From positions 1 through 20,977 of the forward strand of contig NZ_JBOFIN010000057.1 of NCBI RefSeq assembly GCF_051650185.1: 20,977 nt of DNA. The letters are read 5' to 3'. Below the pieces are notes generated by a model. That model was not told the origin of the DNA, made no database searches, and saw only the letters and a program-made list of their open reading frames with translations. The position numbers and the translations under genes are program-made. This DNA comes from Scandinavium sp051650185 (lineage in GTDB: Bacteria > Pseudomonadota > Gammaproteobacteria > Enterobacterales > Enterobacteriaceae). Position 1 is the stretch's first letter; every line of letters begins with the position of its first letter. This document shows, in pieces, positions 14,907-20,977 of the stretch.

Positions 14907-15074
14907 ATGCAAGAAAAAAAGAAAGCCGAATTCGACCGAAAAAAGAGCACCATGAAGAACATCCGCTTCGAAGATGAGCTTTTAGAACAGATTGAGAAAG
15001 CAGCTGGAAAAGGGAATTTCAGTAAGTGGGTGAAAGAGGCTTGTCAGTTGAGGTTGGGCCTAAGAAGTCATTGA
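14907..15074 (+). CDS. YlcI/YnfO-type small protein (ribbon-helix-helix-like, DUF3950)
   Basis: This 55-residue frame reads MQEKKKAEFD... and continues with KNIRFEDELLEQIEKAAGKG and NFSKWVKEACQLRLGLRSH. The strand KNIRF plus two helices is the ribbon-helix-helix pattern of the small YlcI/YnfO prophage proteins, which would make it a DNA-binding dimer. The first 15 residues are basic and probably disordered. No Shine-Dalgarno sequence precedes the ATG, because the inverted repeat ends there. Translation could be leaderless, or start at the internal ATG at 14952 to give 40 residues. The gene reads away from the symE-like gene. Its function is not established. Confidence 0.72.
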   Translation: MQEKKKAEFDRKKSTMKNIRFEDELLEQIEKAAGKGNFSKWVKEACQLRLGLRSH

Positions 15075-15211
15075 TAGATATTAACTATTAATTGTGGTTT
15101 TGTTGTTAATGTATTGTTTATCAGCAGATTAACTTTTTTTCTCACACGCTTCGTAACTTGACATTTCAAATGTAGGTTGACTAAACAAACTTAGTTGCAT
15201 AGAGTAGTGGT

Positions 15212-15284
15212 GTCTCATCTACCACGTGTAGAAAGAGCGTACGAACCCGGTGTATAGAAATGTACATCGGGTTCAGCTTTTTTT
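15212..15284 (+). ncRNA. Candidate short RNA (about 70 bases) ending in a strong terminator
   Basis: A promoter-like pair, TTGACT (15177-15182) and TAGAGT (15200-15205) with a 17-base spacer, would start transcription near 15212. The product would have a 5-bp hairpin (TCTAC 15218-15222 with GTAGA 15228-15232) and then a terminator: a 13-bp stem (15243-15255 with 15262-15274, two G-U pairs), a 6-base loop and seven T residues. No open frame of useful size lies inside. Its last 12 bases are antisense to the end of the gene at 15273-15746. The alternative is that only the terminator is real and serves the small gene ending at 15074. Confidence 0.35.
15243..15284 (+). terminator. Strong rho-independent terminator
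   Basis: GAACCCG (15243-15249) pairs with CGGGTTC (15268-15274), and GTGTAT with GTACAT extends the stem to 13 bp around AGAAAT. Seven T residues run from 15278 to 15284. It terminates plus-strand transcripts, either the short RNA candidate or the YlcI/YnfO-type gene 169 bases upstream, just before the convergent operon. The stretch 15075-15176 before it is AT-rich and holds no recognisable gene. Confidence 0.85.
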
Positions 15285-15746
15285 AGCTGCTTGGGATCTG
15301 TTTCGGCTATTGATTAACTGACGTCTCTTACCGCTGCGATTTACAACATAAGCAGTTTTCAATAACCAGTAATCCCTGCGGGCTGCCAACACGACCACGT
15401 AGTTTTCAGCTTCATGCCAGATTACTATTTCACTATTACTGCCTTTCCTCTCTTCCCAGCACGATAAGTGTTCACTTTCGTGATGCTGAATCATGAAGGA
15501 TATCCATCTAATTCTTGCACAGCGTTCGAGATCTGGGGTCCTTTCTTCTTCTTTCTCACCTACTGACGTTAAATGCCAAAATCCAAACTCTTTACCATCA
15601 TATTCAGGTGTATAACGCGGTTGAACGGGGAGGCCCCGGAAACGAATGCCTATGTTGAGAAAAGATATTTGGAATTCATGGTAAACTTTATTGATATATG
15701 AATTCCAAACTCCATTAAATTCCAGTAACTCAGGCATTTCAAGCAT
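15273..15746 (-). CDS. Uncharacterised partner of DUF3800, possibly a small BECR/RelE-like nuclease
   Basis: The 157 residues have no signal peptide or membrane segment. The N-terminal part (1-50) contains NGVWNSYINKVYHEFQISFL and looks helical. The C-terminal part has an ordered set of conserved-looking residues: H58 in FGFWHLTS, R78/R80/W81 in ARIRWISFMI, W97 in CWEER, then strands IVIWHEAENYVVVLAARRDYWLLKTAYVV. Scattered H, R, Y and K/T before a final basic tail is the style of BECR-fold (Barnase/EndoU/Colicin/RelE) RNases; this is a pattern-level guess. The ATG at 15746 overlaps the DUF3800 stop codon by one base (TGATG), so the two genes are translationally coupled. I do not know its function. 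Confidence 0.72.
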   Translation of the reverse strand: MLEMPELLEFNGVWNSYINKVYHEFQISFLNIGIRFRGLPVQPRYTPEYDGKEFGFWHLTSVGEKEEERTPDLERCARIRWISFMIQHHESEHLSCWEERKGSNSEIVIWHEAENYVVVLAARRDYWLLKTAYVVNRSGKRRQLINSRNRSQAAKKS

Positions 15747-16447
15747 CAGCGTGACTCCCACACGAAGACATTGAACTTTCTTTCAGTCGGAAGTGTGCTT
15801 CTTAGCAAATCTCTATTTGTGTAAAAACGTATCCTTTCAATTAGTTTTATTTTTCCTTCATTAGAGATTAAACCTCGATGAAGGTATCCTAATGCACCAA
15901 TAAACAGGTCAGCTAATTGTAACTGTTGCACCTCATGAGATCTGATATGTTGGATTCTTTCTATCGATTCGCGATTAAAATCATATCCCGCATTATGTAA
16001 TACTTCACGTAATTTTTCGATCTTTTCGATACCAAGAGTATCTTTTATATCGAAGTAAATACGATATAAACTCTGGTTCTCAATGATGTTTTTTAATACA
16101 TAAAAACATATTTTATAATAAAATGTATTATGATCTTGATGGAACCTGTCATGATCTAGTTTACTTTTATTTGGGACGACAACAGCTCTAAAGCGTAATG
16201 CTTGGTTTGCAAAAAAGTAATCTATTATTTCTAAATAGAAATCTGTTTTTGATCTTGATACTTTAGTCCACTTAATTTCAAAGTTTTCATTTAAGTTATG
16301 TTTTACTTTGATGGCCCTAATATCTCTTGCGATTTTTTTAGTAATTGAGTCAGGACACCACACAGCCCCGATTACCATAACTTCATGATGATCATTTAAC
16401 AGGTGGCACGATTCATCACAGAAAACATTAAATATTTTAGTGTTCAA
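15746..16447 (-). CDS. DUF3800 protein (RNase H-like fold)
   Basis: The 233 residues show the DUF3800 signature: D11-E12-S13 in VFCDESCH at the first strand, E57 and K59-W60 in FEIKWTKVS, D133 in RIYFDIKD, and QLQLADLFIGAL with D180. These acidic positions form an RNase H-like active site, so a nuclease activity is expected though none is assigned. DUF3800 proteins are common in mobile and defence-associated regions. The gene is strikingly AT-rich compared with its neighbours, which points to horizontal transfer. The start is TTG with AGGAG 9 bases upstream; the only nearby ATG (16455) is followed at once by TAG in another frame. The gene reads away from selC and is the first gene of a two-gene operon. 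Confidence 0.82.
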   Translation of the reverse strand: MNTKIFNVFCDESCHLLNDHHEVMVIGAVWCPDSITKKIARDIRAIKVKHNLNENFEIKWTKVSRSKTDFYLEIIDYFFANQALRFRAVVVPNKSKLDHDRFHQDHNTFYYKICFYVLKNIIENQSLYRIYFDIKDTLGIEKIEKLREVLHNAGYDFNRESIERIQHIRSHEVQQLQLADLFIGALGYLHRGLISNEGKIKLIERIRFYTNRDLLRSTLPTERKFNVFVWESR

Positions 16448-16599
16448 GGCTACATTCTCCTATCAAAACTTAGATAATTTTCCTCGAATTTAAAGAGAAG
16501 TGCAACGATTCGGTGAGTTCAAATTTGAAACTGCCCGGTTATGGTAAGGTTGTTAGAATGCTAAATAAGGAAACAGAGATAATGATAGGGACTAAATTT

Positions 16600-16694
16600 T
16601 GGCGGAAAGTCACAGGAGTCGAACCTGCCCGGGGCCGCTGGCGGTCCCAACTGGAGTTGAAGTCCAGCCGCCTCACCGGAGACGACGACCTTCC
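16600..16694 (-). tRNA. selC: tRNA-Sec (selenocysteine), anticodon UCA
   Basis: The 95-base minus-strand gene reads GGAAGGTCGTCG... to ...TTTCCGCCA with CCA encoded, the length and structure of E. coli selC. It has an 8-bp acceptor stem, a 5-bp anticodon stem (CTGGA/TCCAG) with loop CTTCAAC giving anticodon TCA (plus-strand 16658-16660), and the long variable arm of a selenocysteine tRNA. It is charged with serine, converted by SelA and delivered by SelB at UGA. The acceptor stem has one G-U pair, and the variable arm has an A opposite C (GGGACCGC against GCGGCCCC). Both oddities can be explained by changes in the 3' half. The gene is a well-known integration site for genomic islands, which join at its 3' end, here at 16600. 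Confidence 0.97.
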
Positions 16695-16725
16695 GCGCCT
16701 CGATTGCTACATGGAGGCGGGGCGC

Positions 16726-16731
16726 ATTATA
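16726..16731 (-). promoter_or_regulatory. selC promoter -10 element
   Basis: Read on the minus strand, TATAAT lies 31 bases before the 5' end of selC and is followed by GCGCCCC, the GC-rich discriminator typical of stable-RNA promoters under stringent control. No good -35 hexamer stands at the right spacing. The rest of the 16695-16983 gap holds only this and the yicJ control region. Confidence 0.6.
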
Positions 16732-16939
16732 GCTACTTTCAGTCAGTTACCCCACTCTTTGCTGTAATTATTTCTCCTGATTGTGTAGCAAAGCATCACT
16801 GCTGACATAAACCCTCACAAAATCCGCAAGTTACATTTTTACACATTCTTCTCCTGAACGGCGATCACAGAAAGCAAGAAACATAACCCGCTAACGAGAT
16901 ATCGGAATTCCATCGGCAGAACCAATAGATTACAAACAT

Positions 16940-16951
16940 GTAACCGGTTAC
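16940..16951. promoter_or_regulatory. Palindrome upstream of yicJI, probable LacI-family operator
   Basis: GTAACCGGTTAC is a perfect 12-base palindrome with the central CCGG/CG of LacI-family sites such as those of AscG and GntR. It lies 32 bases before the yicJ start, where a bound repressor would block transcription of the operon. The responsible regulator is not in the window. Confidence 0.6.
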
Positions 16952-16983
16952 CGATGTTTGATGACGTTGTGAAGGACAGAAAA

Positions 16984-18378
16984 ATGAGCCATGAAGTGTT
17001 GTCCGTGAAGGAGAAGATTGGCTACGGCATGGGAGATGCCGCCAGCCATATCATTTTTGATAACGTCATGTTGTACATGATGTTTTTTTATACCGATATC
17101 TTTGGTATTCCCGCTGGGTTTGTCGGCACCATGTTCCTGTTGGCCCGCGCGCTGGATGCCATTTCCGACCCATGCATGGGCTTACTGGCCGATCGCACTC
17201 GCAGCCGCTGGGGTAAGTTCCGTCCGTGGATTTTGTTTGGCGCTATCCCGTTTGGCCTGGTGTGCGTGCTGGCCTACAGCTCGCCGGACCTCAGCCACAA
17301 CGGGAAACTGATTTACGCGGCGGTGACGTATACCCTGCTCACGCTGCTCTACACCGTGGTGAATATTCCTTATTGCGCGCTGGGCGGGGTGATCACCGAT
17401 GACCCAGCCCAGCGCATCTCCCTGCAATCCTGGCGCTTCGTGCTGGCGACGGCGGGCGGCATGCTCTCCACCGTGCTGATGATGCCGCTGGTAAACCTGA
17501 TTGGCGGCGACGACAAAGCGTTTGGCTTCCAGGGCGGGATTGCGGTGCTGTCGGTGGTCGCTTTCCTGATGCTGGCGTTCTGCTTCTTCACCACCAAAGA
17601 GCGCATACAGGTGCCACCGAGCAGCTCTTCCATGCGTGAAGATCTGCGTGATATCTTGCAGAACGACCAGTGGCGCATCGTCGGCCTGTTGACCATTCTC
17701 AACATCCTCGCGGTGTGCGTGCGCGGCGGCGCGATGATGTATTACACCACCTGGATCATGGGCTCCGCCGGGCTGTTCACCGCATTCCTTTGCACTTACT
17801 GCGTCGGCAACCTGATTGGCTCCGCGCTGGCGAAACCGCTCACCGACTGGAAATGCAAGGTCAGCGTGTTCTGGTGGACCAACGCCGCGCTGACGGTGCT
17901 GAGCGTGGCAATGTTCTTCGTGCCGATTCAGGCCAACATCGTGATGTTCGGCTTCATCTTCGTGATTGGCGTGCTGCACCAGCTGGTGACGCCGATTCAG
18001 TGGGTGATGATGTCCGATACCGTCGACTACGGCGAATGGTGCAACGGCAAACGCCTGACCGGCATCAGCTTCGCGGGCACGCTGTTCGTGCTGAAGCTTG
18101 GCCTGGCGCTGGGTGGCGCAATGATCGGCTGGATGCTCGCGGCGGGCGGTTACGATGCCGGGGCGAAAACCCAGAACGCCGACACTCTCAACATCATTAT
18201 CGCTCTGTTTACCCTGGTCCCGGCGGCTTGCTACCTGTTGAGCGCCGTGATCGCCAAACGTTACTACACGCTGAAAACCCCCATGCTGAGAAAAATCATG
18301 GCGGATATCGCGCAGGGCGCGCGCCGCAATCAGCAGGAGTTTGAAAAGGCTCCGGTCAGCAAAGAATTCGCGAACTAA
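16984..18378 (+). CDS. yicJ: YicJ, GPH-family sugar:cation symporter (alpha-xyloside uptake)
   Basis: YicJ is an inner-membrane glycoside-pentoside-hexuronide (GPH) symporter, related to MelB and XynB, and is thought to import the alpha-xylosides cut by YicI. The 464 residues match E. coli YicJ (460), for example VLSVKEKIGYGMGDAASHII, ADRTRSRWGKFRPW and SDTVDYGEWCNGKRLTGISF. About 12 membrane segments are present. A longer frame opens at 16954, but the ATG at 16984 is chosen from the family start and AAGGA 7 bases upstream; the palindromic operator lies before it. The gene is 12 bases from yicI and forms one operon with it. The C-terminal tail differs from E. coli. Confidence 0.95.
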   Translation: MSHEVLSVKEKIGYGMGDAASHIIFDNVMLYMMFFYTDIFGIPAGFVGTMFLLARALDAISDPCMGLLADRTRSRWGKFRPWILFGAIPFGLVCVLAYSSPDLSHNGKLIYAAVTYTLLTLLYTVVNIPYCALGGVITDDPAQRISLQSWRFVLATAGGMLSTVLMMPLVNLIGGDDKAFGFQGGIAVLSVVAFLMLAFCFFTTKERIQVPPSSSSMREDLRDILQNDQWRIVGLLTILNILAVCVRGGAMMYYTTWIMGSAGLFTAFLCTYCVGNLIGSALAKPLTDWKCKVSVFWWTNAALTVLSVAMFFVPIQANIVMFGFIFVIGVLHQLVTPIQWVMMSDTVDYGEWCNGKRLTGISFAGTLFVLKLGLALGGAMIGWMLAAGGYDAGAKTQNADTLNIIIALFTLVPAACYLLSAVIAKRYYTLKTPMLRKIMADIAQGARRNQQEFEKAPVSKEFAN

Positions 18379-18390
18379 GAGGAAAAAGGC

Positions 18391-20709
18391 ATGAAAATCA
18401 GTGATGGAAACTGGCTTATTCAACCTGGACTGAATCTTATCCACCCGTTGCAGGTGTTCGACGTCGAGCAGCAGGGCAACGAAATGGTGGTCTACGCCGC
18501 GCCGCGCGATGTGCGCGAGCGTACCTGGCAGCTGGATACCCCGCTGTTTACGCTGCGCTTTTTCTCGCCGCAGGAAGGAGTGATCGGCGTTCGCATTGAG
18601 CATTTCCAGGGGGTGATGAATAACGGCCCACATTATCCGCTCAACGTGCTGAAAGACGTGAAAGTGGAGATGCAGAACACTGCTGAGTTTGCGGAGCTGA
18701 AAAGCGGCAACCTGAGCGTGCGCGTTGGCAAAGGTGAATTCTGGTCGCTCGATTTCCTGCGTAACGGCGTGCGCATCACCGGCAGCCAGGTAAAAAATAA
18801 CGGCTATGTGCAGGATGCGAATACCGATCGCAACTACATGTTCGAACGTCTGGATTTGGGCGTGGGCGAAACGGTGTATGGCCTCGGCGAGCGCTTTACC
18901 GCGCTGGTGCGCAACGGTCAGACGGTGGAAACCTGGAACCGCGATGGCGGCACCAGCACTGAGCAATCCTACAAAAACATCCCGTTCTATATCACCAACC
19001 GTGGCTACGGCGTGCTGGTGAATCACCCGGAAAACGTGTCGTTTGAAATCGGCTCCGAGAAAGTGTCGAAAGTGCAGTTCAGCGTCGAGGGCGAATACCT
19101 CGAGTATTTCGTGATCGATGGCCCGACGCCGAAAGACGTGCTGAACCGCTATACGCAGTTCACCGGACGTCCTGCGCTACCTCCGGCGTGGTCGTTTGGC
19201 CTGTGGCTCACCACCTCGTTTACCACCAACTACGACGAAGCGACGGTGAACAGCTTTATCGACGGCATGGCTGAGCGCAACCTGCCGCTGCACGTCTTCC
19301 ATTTTGACTGCTTCTGGATGAAGGCCTTCCAGTGGTGCGACTTCGAATGGGACCCGGTGACGTTCCCTGATCCGGAAGGGATGATCCGCCGTCTGAAGGC
19401 CAAAGGGCTGAAAGTCTGCGTGTGGATCAACCCGTACATCGGGCAGAAATCTCCGGTATTCAAAGAGCTGAAAGAGAAAGGCTATTTGCTGAAACGCCCG
19501 GACGGTTCGGTGTGGCAGTGGGATAAATGGCAGCCGGGGCTGGCGATTTATGACTTCACCAACCCGGACGCGTGCAAATGGTACGCCGACAAGCTGAAAG
19601 GCCTGGTGGATATCGGCGTGGACTGCTTCAAAACCGACTTCGGCGAGCGCATCCCGACGGATGTCGTCTGGCACGACGGCTCCGATCCGCAGAAAATGCA
19701 CAACCATTACGCGTTCATCTATAACGAGCTGGTGTGGAACGTGCTGAAAGAAACGGTGGGTGAGCAGGAAGCGGTGCTGTTTGCCCGTTCGGCCTCCGTG
19801 GGCGCGCAACAGTTCCCGGTGCACTGGGGCGGCGACTGCTACGCCAACTACGAATCGATGGCGGAAAGCCTGCGCGGCGGTCTGTCGATTGGCATGTCCG
19901 GCTTTGGCTTCTGGAGCCACGATATCGGCGGCTTCGAAAATACTGCCCCGGCGCATGTCTATAAACGCTGGGCTGCGTTTGGGCTGTTATCCAGCCACAG
20001 CCGCCTGCACGGCAGCAAATCCTACCGTGTGCCGTGGGCGTACGATGATGAGTCCTGCGACGTGGTGCGTCACTTTACCGAGCTGAAATGCCGGATGATG
20101 CCGTACCTCTATCGCCAGGCGGCCATCGCGCATGAGACAGGCACGCCGATGCTGCGCTCGATGATGCTGGAATTCCCGGAAGATCCGACGTGCGATTACC
20201 TCGACCGTCAGTACATGCTTGGGGATTCAATCCTGGTTGCGCCGGTGTTCTCCGAAACGGGCGATGTGCAGGTTTACCTGCCGGAAGGCCGCTGGACGCA
20301 TCTGTGGCATAACGACGAGGCGCAAGGGAGCCGCTGGCACAAACAGCAGCATGACGCGCTGAGCCTGCCAGTGTACGTGCGAGACAACACGCTGCTGGCG
20401 CTGGGGAACAATACGCAGAAGCCAGACTACGCCTGGCATGAAGGCACGGCGTTCCAGTTGTTCCATCTGGAAGACGGGCGCGAGGCCGTGTGCCAGGTTC
20501 CGGCAGCGGACGGTTCAACTGCCTTTACGCTGAACGCGAAACGCCAGGGCAACACCATCACCGTGAAAGGCAGTGGAGATGCAAGCAAATGGACGCTCTG
20601 CCTGCGCAACGTGCAGCAGGTTGCTGGCGTGCAGGGCGGCTCACAGTCTGGCAGCGAGTGGGGCATGGTGGTTGCCGCCCAGGGGAGTGAAATGGTGATT
20701 ACGCTTTAA
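18391..20709 (+). CDS. yicI: Alpha-xylosidase YicI (GH31)
   Basis: This cytoplasmic glycoside hydrolase of family 31 removes alpha-1,6-linked xylose from isoprimeverose and other alpha-xylosides with retention of configuration. It has 772 residues, exactly the length of E. coli YicI, and matches it across the whole protein. The nucleophile is D416 in KTDFGER and the acid/base is D482 in WGGDCY. An N-terminal beta-sandwich (about 1-250) precedes the TIM barrel (about 260-590), and C-terminal beta domains follow. AGAGGA lies 7 bases before the ATG. The gene is second in the yicJI operon, presumably under the palindromic operator at 16940-16951. Confidence 0.97.
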   Translation: MKISDGNWLIQPGLNLIHPLQVFDVEQQGNEMVVYAAPRDVRERTWQLDTPLFTLRFFSPQEGVIGVRIEHFQGVMNNGPHYPLNVLKDVKVEMQNTAEFAELKSGNLSVRVGKGEFWSLDFLRNGVRITGSQVKNNGYVQDANTDRNYMFERLDLGVGETVYGLGERFTALVRNGQTVETWNRDGGTSTEQSYKNIPFYITNRGYGVLVNHPENVSFEIGSEKVSKVQFSVEGEYLEYFVIDGPTPKDVLNRYTQFTGRPALPPAWSFGLWLTTSFTTNYDEATVNSFIDGMAERNLPLHVFHFDCFWMKAFQWCDFEWDPVTFPDPEGMIRRLKAKGLKVCVWINPYIGQKSPVFKELKEKGYLLKRPDGSVWQWDKWQPGLAIYDFTNPDACKWYADKLKGLVDIGVDCFKTDFGERIPTDVVWHDGSDPQKMHNHYAFIYNELVWNVLKETVGEQEAVLFARSASVGAQQFPVHWGGDCYANYESMAESLRGGLSIGMSGFGFWSHDIGGFENTAPAHVYKRWAAFGLLSSHSRLHGSKSYRVPWAYDDESCDVVRHFTELKCRMMPYLYRQAAIAHETGTPMLRSMMLEFPEDPTCDYLDRQYMLGDSILVAPVFSETGDVQVYLPEGRWTHLWHNDEAQGSRWHKQQHDALSLPVYVRDNTLLALGNNTQKPDYAWHEGTAFQLFHLEDGREAVCQVPAADGSTAFTLNAKRQGNTITVKGSGDASKWTLCLRNVQQVAGVQGGSQSGSEWGMVVAAQGSEMVITL

Positions 20710-20718
20710 CGGTGGCTG

Positions 20719-20732
20719 TGCCCGGTGGCGCT
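20719..20732. repeat. Truncated REP element interrupted by an insertion sequence
   Basis: TGCCCGGTGGCGCT, 9 bases after the yicI stop, is the left half of the REP unit seen at 11771-11803 read in reverse. The other half (ACGCC...CCGGGCCTAC) is missing, and the sequence passes at once into the insertion-sequence end. Confidence 0.6.
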
Positions 20733-20738
20733 GGGGTA

Positions 20739-20977
20739 TGAACCGGAAACATGGGTAACACTTTAGACCGGATACATGGGTAACAGTTATAACTGGCATA
20801 GAAGAGGAGACTCGCTATGCCCTGGACTGAGACCCAACCTATGCAACGCCTTGAATTTATCCGTGCCTGCCATGTTGGCACGGACTCCTTTTCAGCCCTT
20901 TGCCGTCTCTTCGGCATCAGCCGCAAAACCGGCTATAAGTGGCTTCAGCGCTTCAATCCTTCTGACCCTTCCTCTCT
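20739..20977 (+). mobile_element. Left end of an IS481-type insertion sequence, cut by the window edge
   Basis: From about 20739 the sequence has two direct copies, 25 bases apart, of CCGGAAACATGGGTAACA (20743-20760) and CCGGATACATGGGTAACA (20768-20785), then a transposase start. Repeated CCGG..ACATGGGTAACA blocks at the terminus are typical of IS481-like elements, where they bind transposase. The exact first base is uncertain by several bases. The right end and the target duplication are outside the window. Confidence 0.75.
20817..20977 (+). CDS. IS481-family transposase, N-terminal part
   Basis: Fifty-three codons are visible before the window ends. They read MPWTETQPMQRLEFIRACHV and then SFSALCRLFGISRKTGYKWLQRF at about 24-46, which is the N-terminal helix-turn-helix of IS481/IS3-type transposases (compare the ISRKTGYKWL signature). 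The DDE catalytic domain lies beyond 20977. GAGGAGA lies 6 bases before the ATG. The visible frame is open, so nothing shows that the transposase is broken. It belongs to the insertion sequence whose end begins near 20739. Confidence 0.85.
   Translation, partial: MPWTETQPMQRLEFIRACHVGTDSFSALCRLFGISRKTGYKWLQRFNPSDPSS

Noticed and set aside
14778..14910. A LexA box upstream of the symE-like gene
   Set aside because: The only CTG...CAG pair has an 18-base spacer, where LexA needs 10.
12748..16560. A direct repeat of the selC 3' end marking the far border of an island
   Set aside because: Reading the interval I found no second copy of GGCGGAAAGTCACAGG. The border may be degraded or outside the window.
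16513..16767. An 84-codon plus-strand frame across selC
   Set aside because: It is the complement of the tRNA-Sec gene and has no family resemblance.
17182..19026. A 614-codon minus-strand open frame opposite yicJ and yicI
   Set aside because: It is a shadow of two well-identified genes. Its composition is rich in His, Gln and Arg as expected from the reverse of GC-rich codons, and it matches no family.
1..20977. CRISPR array or integrase gene
   Set aside because: No regularly spaced repeats with spacers, and no tyrosine or serine recombinase frame, were seen on either strand.

Overview
The window comes from a member of the Enterobacterales, most like Enterobacter and its close relatives. 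It follows the ivbL-ilvBN ... yicN-nepI-yicS-yicL ... nlpA ... selC-yicJI order of the Escherichia coli chromosome, and many proteins match their E. coli counterparts almost residue for residue. Most of it is GC-rich with enterobacterial ribosome binding sites and REP-type repeats. The genus cannot be fixed from this sequence alone.

Layout. Positions 1-2155 hold the end of the ilvB leader peptide, its attenuator, and ilvBN (acetohydroxy acid synthase I). A convergent LysR regulator (2135-3055), yicN, an SRPBCC-domain protein, nepI (purine nucleoside export), yicS and yicL (EamA exporter) follow to 6961. E. coli has uhpABCT and the adenine genes between ilvN and yicN; here only the LysR gene lies there. 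From 7071 to 11707 comes an accessory metabolic block: a GNAT acetyltransferase, a TetR repressor divergent from a 14-TM DHA2 exporter with a palindromic operator between them, an NTF2-like protein and a secreted serine hydrolase. A REP pair and nlpA follow.

From about 12800 to 16560, between nlpA and selC, lies a compact cluster of toxin-like and foreign genes. It holds an HTH/PIN toxin-antitoxin pair, a small lipoprotein, a SymE-family toxin, a 55-residue YlcI/YnfO-type protein preceded by a large inverted repeat, a possible short RNA ending in a strong terminator, and a two-gene AT-rich operon. That operon encodes a DUF3800 RNase H-like protein and an uncharacterised partner that may be a small nuclease. 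It abuts the 3' end of selC (tRNA-Sec), a classical island integration site. The 3' half of selC pairs imperfectly with its 5' half, as expected if an integrated element donated it. No integrase is present.

The right end holds yicJI (alpha-xyloside transporter and alpha-xylosidase) behind a LacI-type palindrome. It is followed by a truncated REP sequence that runs straight into the left end of an IS481-type insertion sequence cut off by the window edge.

The best candidates for something undescribed are the DUF3800/partner operon with its convergent short-RNA candidate, and the HTH/PIN pair with its duplicated 14-base motif.
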